Assembly (NCBI RefSeq): GCF_022539315.1
Contig: NC_066314.1
Location: 56,729,180-56,793,179, forward strand
Direction of reading: 5' to 3'
Length of the DNA stretch: 64,000 nt
DNA from: Serinus canaria
Lineage: Eukaryota > Chordata > Aves > Passeriformes > Fringillidae
Shown here: one piece after another, positions 1 through 13,100 of the stretch
Layout of the letters: every line of letters starts with the position of its first letter
How positions within the stretch are numbered: position 1 is the first letter of the stretch
The notes under the pieces: generated by a model
Seen by the model: only the letters and a program-made list of their open reading frames with translations
Told to the model about the DNA's origin: nothing
Databases searched by the model: none
Position numbers and translations under genes: made by a program

Positions 1-1431
1 TTAATTCTGTGACATGAACCATTTCTTTCCTCCTTACTCTGTCCCTCATTATAAGACCCGTGCATTAATGGGATTCCAGAGACCATTGCTCTTCTAAGGA
101 ATCAATATCTGTCTTACAGATGTAACTCAGCTAGGAGGCTTGATTCTCATGGTGCTTTTTACCCTCAAGGCCAGCATGTTGATGTATTTTTTTTTCTTGG
201 ACTAATGTCCATGCCATGAAAGTTATGCTTGACAAGCTCAGTGGTTTTGGGGATAGGAAAAAAGCCCAGAACCTGCAGAATGTCAGGAGAAGGTGAAGTT
301 TGGTAGAGTTTCACCATGGCTGGGCAGCTGAGAGTTTGCAGATAAAAAACGAAGGTTTATGGCTATGTTGTGGTGAAGGCTGGAGTGGCCAGATTTACTC
401 AGTGGCTGGGGAGCAAATGTACACTCATGGCACATTGTAAGTTTTTTCCTTTGTTTTGCCTCATTACTTCTGAGGCCTATAAAATATGGAAGTGATACCT
501 CACCATGTGTCCTTAATGCCAGGCATAAGGTTTTCTGTAAGCCTTACCTGAGGTCAGCTAGTTATTGAGCAATGAAAAATGGTTTAATGAAGATATAAAG
601 TGTGATTCTTGGCCTGTTTATGGTAGGCTCTGAAGTCTTTATGAACAAATTCCATAGAAAACCTGTAAAAATTAATACCTCTTTCACAAGCAGAGCTGTA
701 AGGCTTTAATGCTTCTGGCAAATAATGTACAGCTCTAAAGAGTTTGAAATAGAATGTATTCCTTTAGGTAGTGAAGTGTTGTTATTATATGTCCTTAAAA
801 TGGCTGTAACTTTTCATGCAGAAAAATTAAATTGCATGAAGCAATGTAGCCAAATCATCAAAGAAATGTAGAGCTAAAGCTGTCATTGGATTCTTAATCT
901 TGCCCTTGGTATTTGGTCATTGTTGCACACAAATGGTGGTTCCCTGACAGAGGGTCCCTGAGGACTGGAGGTGTTATGTACTTTAAGATGGCACCAAAGC
1001 TTTCTTTGGTAAGCTTTTGGTGGAGCAATAGTGTAAATCTCACTGAAATCCCCAAAGCCAAGAATATTTGGAGTTTTGCTGTTGTGAATACTGTCTTAAA
1101 ACCTGGTTGAATGCACCTGCACTGACACATGGGTTGAGACAAAGTCCTGTGTGCTGGTTTTGACTGAAGTGTCAGTGTCCTAATCAAAAGCATACTTGGG
1201 TATGATGACATCAGAGAGTTGTTGCTATGACTTAATAACTGCATAGACCATGTGAGAATTGTCAAATTTTTGTAAAGCCTTTTATTTCTTTGTCCTCCCT
1301 CCTCTTTTTTCTGTAAGCAAAATTGAATAATATATTTGATTTTTATGGACAGGTTAATGAAGGTTGTTGGGGTAGTGGATGCGCATAAATTTGTCTTTTC
1401 TGATCGTTAACAGATCTCCTGAAGATCTGAT

Positions 1432-1765
1432 GAGACCTTTCAGTATCTGAAGGGAACCTACAAGAAAGATGGAGAGAGACTATTTACTCCAAGGGCATGA
1501 AGAGACAGGACAAGGACAATGGCTTCACACTGACAGAGAGAGGAGGTTTAGATGGGATAATAGGAAGAAATTGTTCCCTGTGAGAGTGGTGAGGCCCTGG
1601 GAGAGGTTGCCCAGAGAAGCTGTGGCTGCCTCATCCCTGGAATTTTCCAAGGCAAAGCTGGATGGGGCTCTGAGAGACCTGGTGGCAGGTGTCCCTGCCC
1701 ATGGAAAAGGGGTTGGAATTGGGTGGTCTTTAAGGTCCTTTCCAACCCAAACCCATCTATGATTC
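1432..1765 (+). mobile_element. CR1 LINE 3' fragment
   Basis: The text runs from 'cctttcagtatctgaa' through 'ggttgcccagagaagctgtg' and 'ctggatggggctctgag' to 'ggtcctttccaaccca' and a 'tctatgattcc' tail. These are hallmarks of the 3' end of avian CR1 non-LTR retrotransposons. In the sense frame it still encodes a decayed C-terminal piece of the CR1 reverse transcriptase protein, with WERLPREAV recognisable. It is a 5'-truncated, inactive copy in the same direction as ITPR2. Boundaries are judged by eye. Confidence 0.92.
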
Positions 1766-3922
1766 CATGTGGCAGCTCTCTTTTAGGTACTTAGTTTCCA
1801 TAAGCATTGAGCATCCAACTGGTCCAGTCCCTAACAAAAGCTGCTGGGTGTTAAAATCCTTTTGAAAATATGGGCATTTTTAAAATTTCTGTGCTGAGAG
1901 ATGAGCACTGTGGGAAACTGTTCAAGCTAAAAATAGCTGAGCAGTTTTCAAAACTGAGTCCTAGGAATCCATCTTTTGCTTTTCTTTCTTCTGGGGAAGA
2001 CTGAACAGCAATGATAGTAAGAGCAGGTTCCTTCCCCCCATGACAACTAGGGACCAGACCAGATGCCTGTAGGTAATTTCTAAATAAACAAGGCTGCATG
2101 TTGGTTCCCTGGCATCTTGGAGATTTCTGTGGAGCAGACGAAATTTCTGGCTCTAAGGGGATCTGCCAGCCTTTGAGGCTTCCACTGACTGTTCCACCCT
2201 CAGGTTCTGCACAGTTCTCTGCACTGTGTGTGAAATATCCAAAATTCTGTGGGTCCTGGGAGAGGATGCTCCATAGCAATGGGCTGGGAACAATTGGAAG
2301 CAAAGGCACAAATTGCCAGCTGCCTTCGGCAGTTGTTTTTCTTACTGAATATGGTATTTTGTCACTTATCATCCATACTGTATTGCATAGCAGATTGTTG
2401 TTCACTTTTATATTCTGCTTTTAGAATTTTTGCAACCAGTAAATGACTTATCAAGAAAATATGTTTATGTAGAAAATGAAGTGTCAAATTATCCACTGTT
2501 TCGATTACTTGGGTGGTTGTTATTTTTTTCCCATAATTGACTCCTCTGAAAAGCCTTTCTTCTCAGAGAGGCCGCTGTGTTGTCAATCGTGCCAAATTGT
2601 ATGAGATTATGTGCTACAGTTTTGTGACAGAAACTGATACTCATTAGGAAGTTGTGATCACTGTAATAAAGAGTAATGAAAAGGAGATGCACAGTTGTCT
2701 ATTCAAAACATGACAAGCATTCTCTTCTTTCTTCTTCTTCAGTGTCTGTCAATCTGCAGCTCCTTTAAATTACCCCTTGTGAATGGTGAATTCAGTCTTC
2801 CATCGACTAATCTTGTTGAGACTGTACTTTAAATAGGAGACATTTCTAATGGGTCCACTCCTTATGGAGGGCTTTTGGCAATTGACTTGTCTTGGCAGAG
2901 GGAGGAACAGAGAAGAAGGGAAAACTGGAAAAAGATTCAAGGAGATTTCCTTGTGTTCTTTTCCTCTGTTGGTCAGTCACAGCTCTGAGCACTTGTGCTG
3001 CAGTTTGCTGCTGAGAGAGGTGGTTGGTGGCACACATTAGCACCTCACAACATTGCAAGGACTGTTCTCTCCCTGCCATGCTTCACAGCCATATATAAAT
3101 GTTAGTACCTTGACCTCAAAGAAAACAGCCAAAGATGAGGTCAGCAGGTTAAGGGTGGCAGTACCATATGGAGGCACAGCTCAGCTTCTATTCACTTATC
3201 TCTAGCAAAGTACACATAAGAGTTATCAGAGTTCACATCTACTTGCTCTCTCTCCTGATTTATCTCAGTTAACTAGCTGAGGCAGTAAGTTAATTTTTCC
3301 TTGGTCATTGGTATTCAGGAAGCGCTTAGGAGATGTGACTAAGATCAGAGCTCCCTTATTTTAGTCATTGTGTGCACATATACTAAGAACTTAAATCTCT
3401 TTTATTGAGCCAATGTATTTTGTCTTGCATTGTTGCAGGCTTAGCTGACAGAGAGCCAGTCCCTTTTTAAGCTGCAGTAACCTTCCTGCGTGCCTTACCT
3501 CAGGGAAGCACACCATTCCCTGCTTGAATAACCACCTTCCAGCAAGACTGCTGCTGGGCCCTCATGCTTGTGGCTGACAGATTTAATCCGTGCTTAACAT
3601 GGTCCAGGCTTCCAAGGCTGGACAGACAACACTGAGTACCACCAGTGATGATTACTGAGGGATCTTTTGGAAGAAAAGCTGCTCCCCACTCCTTATGTAC
3701 ATGGAAGATCTCGCTGGCTTCTTTCACAAAGCAGAGCAGCTCCTCTCAGTTGAGACACATCAGCTGCACTGCTGTCTGCTCCTTGGAGAGGGTTACATTT
3801 CATCAGCACCCTGAAAACATAGTTGTTTGAGATATATTTCCTGAAAAGAAACACTGAATTGCTCCAGTTGCTGCAGCATTTTAACTCTGGGAATGTTCTC
3901 TTCAAGCCTCCTCTGAATTAAC

Positions 3923-3984
3923 TGAAAATTATAGTCAGCATCAGGCAGTTGGTTGAAAATTATAGTCAGCATCAGGCAGTTGGT
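3923..3984. repeat. 31-bp tandem duplication, two copies
   Basis: Positions 3923-3953 and 3954-3984 are identical (unit begins tgaaaattatagtcagcatc). Perfect identity suggests a recent duplication, or slippage in assembly. No function is evident. Confidence 0.95.
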
Positions 3985-6963
3985 TAAAAAGTTTTCCAAG
4001 ATGACACCTTGTCTCCCTGCTATTATTGACAGAAATAATGCAGTATTGAATCACTACCCATTTCAACTGTAAATACTGAACTGGATTAAGTAGTCTTTTC
4101 TCTTACTAAAATCCTTTCCTGTGCATTAATGAAATGCTGTTTGAAATGGCAGGGATAATAAGTACCACCTTAATCCTCCTTCACTTTCCCACCTCTGTCT
4201 TTTGAGATCACTTGCATTAAGGTCAATAGTGAAGGAAGGCTGTGGACAGAGGATATATCCTTGTTACTGATGCTGCTGGGAAGCAGCTTTATAGCTGCCT
4301 CTCACTGGTTTGTGCTATCTTTGACCACTGGTGTTCTGTAGATAACAGAAAAGGACAGCAGTCACTTAATTTATTTTTATTTCCTAGATGCTTTTCTGGG
4401 CTCCAGTATCACGTTAGCTGAGTGCCTCAGAGTCTTTGCTATTGCAGGCCTCTCACTGTCCTTCCTAGAGGTGGAAAAAGTGATCTACTCATTTATGGAG
4501 GTTGTCCTGAAATGCAGAGACAGTGACTAATTCCTTTTTCAGTGAAGGAGTTGAATCCCATTCCCTGCCATACCTGTGCAACACCCTAGTAATAGCTGTG
4601 AAATAAGCAAGATATGGTCTGGGCAAAATCCCAGCTTTCTTTCTCCAGGAACTGAGGTCCACCCAAGATGTTGTCTGATATCTTGTCCAAAAGACACTAA
4701 CTTTTGCGTTAGCTTTACAACCAGTAGATTTCAGTCTTGAAGGGTCAGCAGGAACTTTTCAAGATGAAGTGGAATTTTTCTTCCTTATTTTGGACAAACT
4801 ACAGTTGTGTCTTGTTTTTGAGAAGAATATCTTCTGGATTCGTCTTAGACCTAAGTGATTTCCTTATCATTAACCCCATTGACTGAAGTTTGTTTTTAAA
4901 GAATTCCTGATTTCCCAAATGCCCTCTATTTATACTTCCCTCTGCCCAACTGAGCAAAAGGGATTTTGAATCAATATTTTGAGAGATGATAATTTCTTAA
5001 CTGAGGTGTATGCCAGGGGTGTTGCAGGCCATGATGCAGCTGCCCAAGCTACAGGTCTTGTGGGCTTATCTGTCAGCATTAAGGACAGAATGAAATGGAT
5101 GTCATTTATCTAATGATTTGAAGATGAAGAAAACACAAATTGTTGGTTTAACTGAAGGCACTTTAAGGGCTGAAGGTCCTTCATGTAGTACTGTAGCTTT
5201 GCATAGGTGCATTGAGTGGTGGTCAATACAAATACTTGTTTAGCACACTGGGAGAAAGGAGTTGGGGAGTTGGGAGAGAGATATCCATCCCATGTTATTC
5301 CCACACTGTTTTACTTGATTTGAAGAGAAAACACACCTTTTTCATTTTATGTCATGGAGAGTATTTGTGATGAAATTATTTGCTTTATGCCTGTGTAAGC
5401 AGTTAGAACTTTCTGTGCCTGCCTAATGTGAGGATACAGCCTGTAGTTTGATTTCTCGGTTTTTCCCCCCTAACAACATGCAAAATCAGAAGTACATTTC
5501 CCCCCCCTCTCTTTTGTAGGGACTTGAAGTATTATTTTTAAAAGACTGATTCAGAGTGATTGCACACCAGACCAGATGCTGAATGGGACCTCAAACTTGA
5601 CACAAATCTGCCTCATTCACTTTGAAAAAGCACCCTCTTTGTGTGTTTCCCTTTTAAAGTCAGGGCTAAAGGCATTCTCTTGCCATACACATTGTAGTTG
5701 AGCTCTATGAATTGAAGAAATAAGGGAATAAGAGGAGGATTTTGCCAACAAAATAAAATCTAGCCTTGGCTTTTACAGGAGATTATCTGGGAAGAGGGTT
5801 TCTTCACTGTGAGTAAAGCTTTGCTGTGGCTTGGTGATTAAAGTGTGCTAAAGGACAGACAAGAACTATTCAGGCTTTTCTCAGCCAAGCTACATTTCCT
5901 TCAGTCTTTTCCTTGCCTTTAGTGTAGCCTAGGTCCTGGCACTCTTCCTGTGAAGAGATGCTGTCATTCCTTTCCTTTCCTCCATTCCTTCCTATCTGTG
6001 TTTTGCAAGAAAGGAAACTGATTCATGTCTGTAGGTAGCACAATATTCTCACACTTTCTTGTGCTACCTTTGCAAGGAAGCCACTGATTCACTGAGATGT
6101 TTTTCCCATCAAAATTCACTACAAAGACCAGTATAATCTGTGGGAACAAATGGTATTTCTTGGTAGATTTTTCAGTGTACCATTGCAACCTGGATAAAGG
6201 TTTTACCACATAAGTGTAAAGTAATTTTTTCCCTCATGACTAACTTACAAAAGGCACTGTGATTACAGATACCAGTTTGACCTTCGGGACAGCCTTCAAG
6301 CCTGGCATTCTCCTGGGACTTCATTTTGAAGGGAGATGGTTGGCTGGTTGTGTCAATTGGGTTTGGGTTGTGCCCTGTCATTTGAACCAAACAAAGAGAC
6401 TGGCACAACCTCATCTCTTGACTCTCCTTCAGTTTGACATCCAAAACTCCACCCATGTGTCTCCAAATTGCAGCAATAGATGATATTCATAAAATACCAA
6501 TAAAAGTTTTCTAACGATAAGCATAGTCAGGTACTGGAATTGCTTGCCTAGGGTTGTTCTATAATACTGGATATGCAACACTCAGTTTGCAAATATTCTG
6601 AAGAAAAGTTAAACCTCTTTAAGAAATTATCTTGGATGTGGATAATACACCTACAGGCAAAGGAATGGGTGAGATTTCTTTAGTTCTACTTTTTATCATT
6701 TGTTGAGCATGTTAACAGAACTCTGGAAATCTTTTGGCATATTTACCATCTGTTGACCTGCAAGAAATGATATCTTGGAAAATCAGCATAGAAAACTTTT
6801 GCCTAATTGGGTAATTTGAATGAGCTCAGGAGCTGAGGGCTTCTTTTTCAATATGCCTTTTGAGACTGGAAAGGGGTTTGACAGCCTGGGTGTATGTGTG
6901 ATATACAGTACTGTAAATGTGCTTTAGTCCTAGGAAATGTGTCTGTTTTTGTTTAATGCACAG

Positions 6964-7157
6964 GGAACAACGTCATGAGGACCATCCATGGGGTAGGAGA
7001 GATGATGACCCAAATGGTGCTGAGCAGAGGGTCTGTGTTTCCCATCAGTACTCCTGATATACAGCCAAGTATTCACCCAAGCAAGCAAGCCAGCACTGCA
7101 GACAGTGAAGATGTGATTGTTATGGACACCAAATTGAAAATCATTGAGATTTTGCAG
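6964..7157 (+). CDS. ITPR2: ITPR2 window exon 1 (194 bp): [15 protein letters not shown] segment
   Basis: The exon starts after the acceptor ...tttaatgcacag. Its first two bases complete a split codon (Gly if the preceding base is g), and it ends in phase 0 at ttgcag|gtaata. It encodes [19 protein letters not shown], then a variable proline/serine linker, and ends [12 protein letters not shown], which is strongly conserved in the receptor family. The serine codon at 7032-7034 lies in SRGSVF. I align it with the protein kinase A site reported as Ser937 in mammalian IP3R2, and the residue numbering used in this annotation is anchored on that alignment. The polypyrimidine tract before the acceptor is modest. 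Confidence 0.95.
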
Positions 7158-10100
7158 GTAATAATGAGGGGTGGTATTTTGCACAGCAGTCATTTCACAG
7201 TTCTTTACTCACAGAGTGGCCAGTTCTGTTACCCACATTCTTACTCTTCACTGGGCTGCTCATTGTAGAAATACCTCCTTGATATGAGGAAGGCTAGTCC
7301 TCTGTGTGAACAATTGCACGGTTGTGGTCCTCACCCTGTTGTACTAGCTGCACTTTTGAAGGAACAGGATACTGCAGAAACTTTCTCTCTGTGACTGCAA
7401 TGACAACTTGTCCAATCTGCCTCACTAATGTTTCCTGAACACAGTGTGTCTGTTTCCAGTTTCTTTCACACACTTAACACTGGGTGGTTGCTTGATTTAA
7501 GCATTTGACCCCTCTGTTGCAGTAGTTGGATAAAGGGCAGAATTGGCCGTGGCCCCACTGAAGTTGTGGGAGGCTGTGCACTTTTGGTACAATTAATGCA
7601 TTTCAGATTCCTACTGTTGGGCTGAGAACAGTCTGTGGGCTGCTGTGATTTTCTCCCAGCTGATGTGACAATCTAGGTGACACCAGCCTGCTTCCTTAGA
7701 TGCAGTTTTCACTTGATGCTGTTAATAAGTGAAGTGGCACACGCTTGCTCTGTGTACTGAATCCTGCTTTCTGCAGTGCTTGGGCCCTGAAGGAATGTTT
7801 CAGTGTTTTCTATAAATTCTCTGGATTTGTTGGTAACAATGTCACTTTTGAGGGATTCCATTTGTTCTGACTGCTCATAAATTATTTAGATGACTCTAAT
7901 TACTTGTCATCTGAAAGGCTATCAATTGTTAGAATATACTCAATACTGCATTCTTTGGTTCTAGGCCTCCTTTAGTTTAAAATTTACAGTGAAAAACAGT
8001 GTTACAAAATTAAATGACCTAAATAACACCATTCACGTGTATTGCTTTTCATTTTCCTTGTTTGTATGACTGAATTTCTCTCCATACTTTCCTGCTTTAC
8101 TGGTCAGTCTCTAGGAGGATGATTCCAGGACCTTGTCCTGTGCATTCCCTGAGGGAATTGCATGTTGTCTCATCCTTTCCTTTTTCTCAGCACATTCATT
8201 GTAAGAGCACTCAGGATTGAAGAGCATTTAATCCTAATTTCTTACTTAATCTGTGGTTTGGTATTAAAGGATTGGTCACATGGTCAAATTACTTCAGATA
8301 AGTGAGTTGTCATATGCTGGGTGAATCCCAGTAAATGTGCATATATATGATCTTAGCCCACAAGAAATACAAAATAATTCAGTTTTAAATGCAATGAGGA
8401 AGGATTAATTTAAATCATGTTACCTTTCATTACTGCGTTATTAGCCTCAACAGTGAGTGAGAATATTTTAGATTTATTGTACTAACTTGCAAAGCAAGTA
8501 CAATGGTGATTAAAGCCATTCTAGTCTCAGAAATATTTCAGTTTATAGTAATTTAATTCTCAACATATCTTCCTATTGCTTTAAGTAAAGACTGTTTAAC
8601 TTATGATTTCTATTCTGCCTTCAGCCAGAATTAAACAGATGGTCTGATAGACTTACTTGACTATGCATGGACTTGGGAAATCTTTATTTTTAAAAATCTT
8701 GCCTGTACAATTCTGGGGCAACTGAATAATGAAACCAAATTAGAGAAATCCTATCACAGTGGGTCTGGGAAGCATACTTGGCTTTAGCTGTAGATGAAAG
8801 AAACAGGTTGCCACCATTTGCTAACTCACCTTTCAAATCACCTGTCACCTCAGCCTTGGAAACTCAGCATATGTCTTTCATCCACACTGATTGTAAAATA
8901 TGTTAAATAATCTTAAAGGTGTTTGATTACATGCTTGCATTTCCTGTGGGTAAGAAGTATCCATGTGTGTACAAGTGTCAGCCCTTAATTTGATACTAAT
9001 GCTTCCAGCCTAGTTATTTTCCTCACTATTCCAATATAAAAACACCACTTCCAGGTCTGAATTAGAATTTTTCCTGTATGAGTTTCCTCTTCCACAGCTG
9101 AGGAACAAAAAGGAATTTTTCAGATATCTGAGAAGGTGAGCCTTGAGCCTGTTGTGCTTGCTCTCTATTCCACTCCACAGGGCATTGGAAGTGCAGCTGA
9201 AATATGAAATAATTGATGTCAGCGGGGGTTTGAAGGTTCTGATCTGGCTTGTAGGCAGTGAGGACAAGGCAGTGTGTTGGAGCCCCTGCACACACCCAGT
9301 CCTACTCAAGCAATCCATAGGGCAGAGTTCAGCATGTCTCAGGATGGGCAGGGTAAAGAAAGGAATCACAGAAAATTGGTGGATGTATTGGATTGTTTTT
9401 TCATAGTAAAATTAATTTGCTTCACTTTTTTTTTTCTTTTAGTTTATTCTCAGTGTTAGACTGGACTACAGAATATCCTACATGCTATCTATCTATAAGA
9501 GAGAGTTTGGGGAAAACACTGAAAATGTTGACTGCTCTACATCATCCCCACCTGACACACCAGGGACTGCCTCAGGTAAACCTTGCTATTTTCTTTCAGT
9601 GCAAAGTAATTCTGAGTAGGCAACTGCAAACACTGAGCTCAACTGCAGCAGAAAGACACAGCCTACTGCAAGTTCAAAAATTTGTGAAAAATAAAGAAAA
9701 AATTAAGGCATTCCATAAAGTTTTTTGCTGGCCTGTCCTCCTCCTCTAACAAAAAAGTGATTCAGTTTTCCCCACTGTGATGTTTTGTTAATTTATCTGT
9801 GCTCTTCCCAAAACACTGCATGGTGGTAAGTGGATAATGGTTGGGGATGGATGAGGACAGGTTTAAGTGAGGTGAACATGGTACAGGAATCTTTTGGCTT
9901 TCCAGGGAGCCTTCCCATGCACACACAAGTGCTCAAAAGGTCTGTGTGAATATCTGCAAGTAGGGGCGAATTGCTCTAGTTGGAGGTGGGCATGTGTATG
10001 ATACAGGTCTTAAGTAACAAGTTATATTTAAAGCCATTCTAAAGCAAATTGATGGTGTGGCAAATAACTGGGTTTATGGTAAATACTCTAATGTTCATGT

Positions 10101-13100
10101 ATGTGCTTTGCTGGGGTTGGCTCAAGAAAAAAGAAGAAAATGTAAGAAAAAATGTAAAAGTTTGACAGTCTGCATCATTTGTGGGTCACTGCTGGTGGCT
10201 AGTACAGCTCCTAGCACCCTGTGGCTTTGGCTCATCACTACAATTCTCTTCCTCAGGAATAGTAGTACAAAATTTACCTCTGCCCCATATCCTGTTTGTT
10301 CTGTGCTACTCTTGGAGAAAGCAAATTTTGCGTAGTTGGAGAATGACTAGTTAGACCTTTACTTGATACCATCTGCTTTAAAGAGGAACAGAATTCCATT
10401 TTGCTGTGCAGATTAAATGATGATCATTGGCTTTCTTTTTTTTTTTCTTTCTTTTTTTTTTCCTTCAAATTTTTCTTCTGATTTTTTTCCCCAGCAATTG
10501 TTCCTGACATAGATGAAATTGCAGCTCAGGCTGAAACCATGTTTGCTGGCAGGTATATTCTCTGAAGTTTTACCTCTATGTATATTTATATATCTTTTTG
10601 TTCATGTCAATATTTCTCATGGCCGATCTCTGTTAATTCTGTGCTTATTTTTATAGCCCTTTCTCTTCCTTTGCCTGCTTGTTAGTTGCATAAGCCATAC
10701 TTGAACAGAAACGTGCCAGGAAAAGACCTGGATTTCAATCAAGCAAACAGCCCAGTTGGCCTGGATGGCTGTGGGATTGGCTATGAGCACCCTCTTAGTT
10801 GTAAGAGAGTTGGTAGAAAGTTTTTGTCATGTTCCCAAAGGCAGCTGGGGAATGGTGTACAGGTGTTTTGGGCTAAACCACACTAATTTTCTATTTATCT
10901 TTTAATGCCTCACACGGGTGCTGAAAAGCCACTCTTTTTCTGGTGTGTCTCATGGCTACAGCCCCAAATTTCCTGGATCAGCAGCTTGCTGTTGGCCCTC
11001 AGGATTTCTCATAGATTGCATGACCTGTTGTCATTGCACTTGGTGTTCAAACTCCTTGGGAACATTGTGCTAACAGTAATCTTTCCTGTGCCTCCTCAGT
11101 CAGGAGTGGACCACTTGCCATGATCTCCTGGTCCACCAGAGGCCTGTACATCACAATTTATGCTTGCAGAGTTTTGGAAGGAATTTCAGCTGTGCAGTGA
11201 ACAGAAAAAAGTAACCCATGGAAGACACTCACGCTGGAGAGTTATTACCATTATCACTATATTGGTTTAATTTTATGGGTATAATTATAATTATACCAGT
11301 AAAAAATTAATTCCATTTAGACAAGGCCGTAGACTTTAAAGTTTTTCTTGGAGCTAAGGAGAAGGATCTGCAATGTGGGCACTGTGATCTTTCCTCTCTC
11401 AGTCCCTCATGCATTCTCAATCTTTACCAGCAGAAGCAATGCCTCCAGACCTCTCCTGAACTCCCATAATGTAAAACAACACACAGCCCTTGGCATCTGC
11501 ATCTTTAAAATGAACAGAGAGACCGAATGGTTTCTTGGAAACATTATTTCTGCTTTGATATGTTAAGTGTAAATCTGCTTTCTGCCGTTCCACATTATGA
11601 ATATGATTCCAGAAATATGATGCTTTTGGCAATTCTTGCTATTTTGGATCTTCTTTTTTCTTAAATGAAATTTTAATAGCAGCTGAAAAGGGAAGGAGTG
11701 AAAAGGAAGGAGTCAAATTAATGTCTGAGGAAATGCAGTTTACTTCGTTTAATTTGGATTGGGGATGAACCTGGCTCAACTTATCCATGACATAAATGAA
11801 TGCTTTTAGAATATAGATTTTAATCACAATGTTTGACACATTTCATAGATGCTTACTTCTGCCCCATAGTGTCCATTATGCTATAAGATTGCTGCAATAA
11901 CTGTAGGAGAGAAGTCCTTGTAAAATACATTAAAGTCATATTTATAATTTCCTTCCTGCAGTGTATTTATTTTGATTTTAAGATCTCTGTCAAGTGAAGA
12001 TTGTATATAGAGACATATTTATCTCATGAGCTTTTATTTTTTCTTATTTACTTTACTTTATTTGGTCCTTTCTCCCCATATCTGTTGCAGAAAGGAGAAG
12101 AATGCAGTTCAGCTGGATGACGAAGGGGGCAGAACTTTTTTACGGGTCCTCATTCACCTCATCATGCATGACTACCCCCCATTGCTCTCAGGGGCTCTGC
12201 ATCTGCTCTTCAAGCACTTCAGCCAGAGAGCAGAAGTTCTGCAAGCATTCAAACAGGTATGGATGGGCTGAGTGTTATCCCAAGAAATTGAATGCAGGGA
12301 GCCTTCCCAAAGGCTGTTCTGCTACTTAAATTGCTGTTTGTTGCATGACAGTGTTATTTCCTCAGAGGTCAAGTATCAGCAGACCTCTTTGGCTGGATGT
12401 GCTGGTATATGTTATACTTCTGTGCCCCCCAGAAATTGTTATTTCTGGCACTGCATCCATTTGGGAAAGCATAGGTCTATGGTGAGCCTCTCACAGGGAT
12501 CCCTCAGGGACAGAGCAAGTGCCTCGTGTTTGGCAAGCAGCGTCCCCGTGTCAGCAGTGAGACTTCTTTGTCTTCAGGGCCTCTTAGGCTGGGTATTGTT
12601 ATTTTGTTATTCACCTGGTATTTCTAATTCCAGTTCAGGTGTCTTTGCACGGGGCTCCCCTGCCTGATACCGCTATGCCCAAGAAGCAGGAAGGCAGGGA
12701 TAGAGCCAAGCCTGTTTTCAGCTTTTTTTCTGTCCCTCTGGCAGCGGTGCATGTGCAGACTCCATGTGTCTGTGGATTAGGACAGGGAGATCTGATGTCA
12801 TGGGGCTGCAGGACAGAGATGCCTCTGTTACATAAGCCTTTATAACATATGTTGATAAGAACATCTGATGCTTATTGCAGGAGCTGGGTAGTGTGTTGTC
12901 TCATCGTTATGTAAGGTAGGGAGGTTTCTCTCCTGTGCAAACAGATGAATGATAAAGACCTGAAAAGCTTTTGTTTAATGTTTTTGTTGTGCAGCATAAT
13001 GGCCTCCCACCAGGTATTTAAAGCTAGGCTGTGCTGGTTAGTTGCATAAATAGCTGTTATTCCCAGGTAAGCAAGGACTGAGTTGCTTAATGTGTTTTTG

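Larger units (their letters stand above)
1..6963 (+). other. ITPR2: ITPR2 intron (3' part), upstream of window exon 1
   Basis: I find no ITPR2 exon here. In particular I do not see the segment expected just upstream, ending near SSYFERLSKFQDG. The stretch holds a CR1 copy at 1432-1765 and a 31-bp tandem duplication at 3923-3984. The rest is unremarkable AT-rich intron, and its short open frames have no recognisable protein content. Confidence 0.8.

Noticed and set aside
1851..2405. 184-residue open frame on the minus strand
   Set aside because: Intronic, low-information composition, no known domain and no promoter or splice evidence; compatible with chance.
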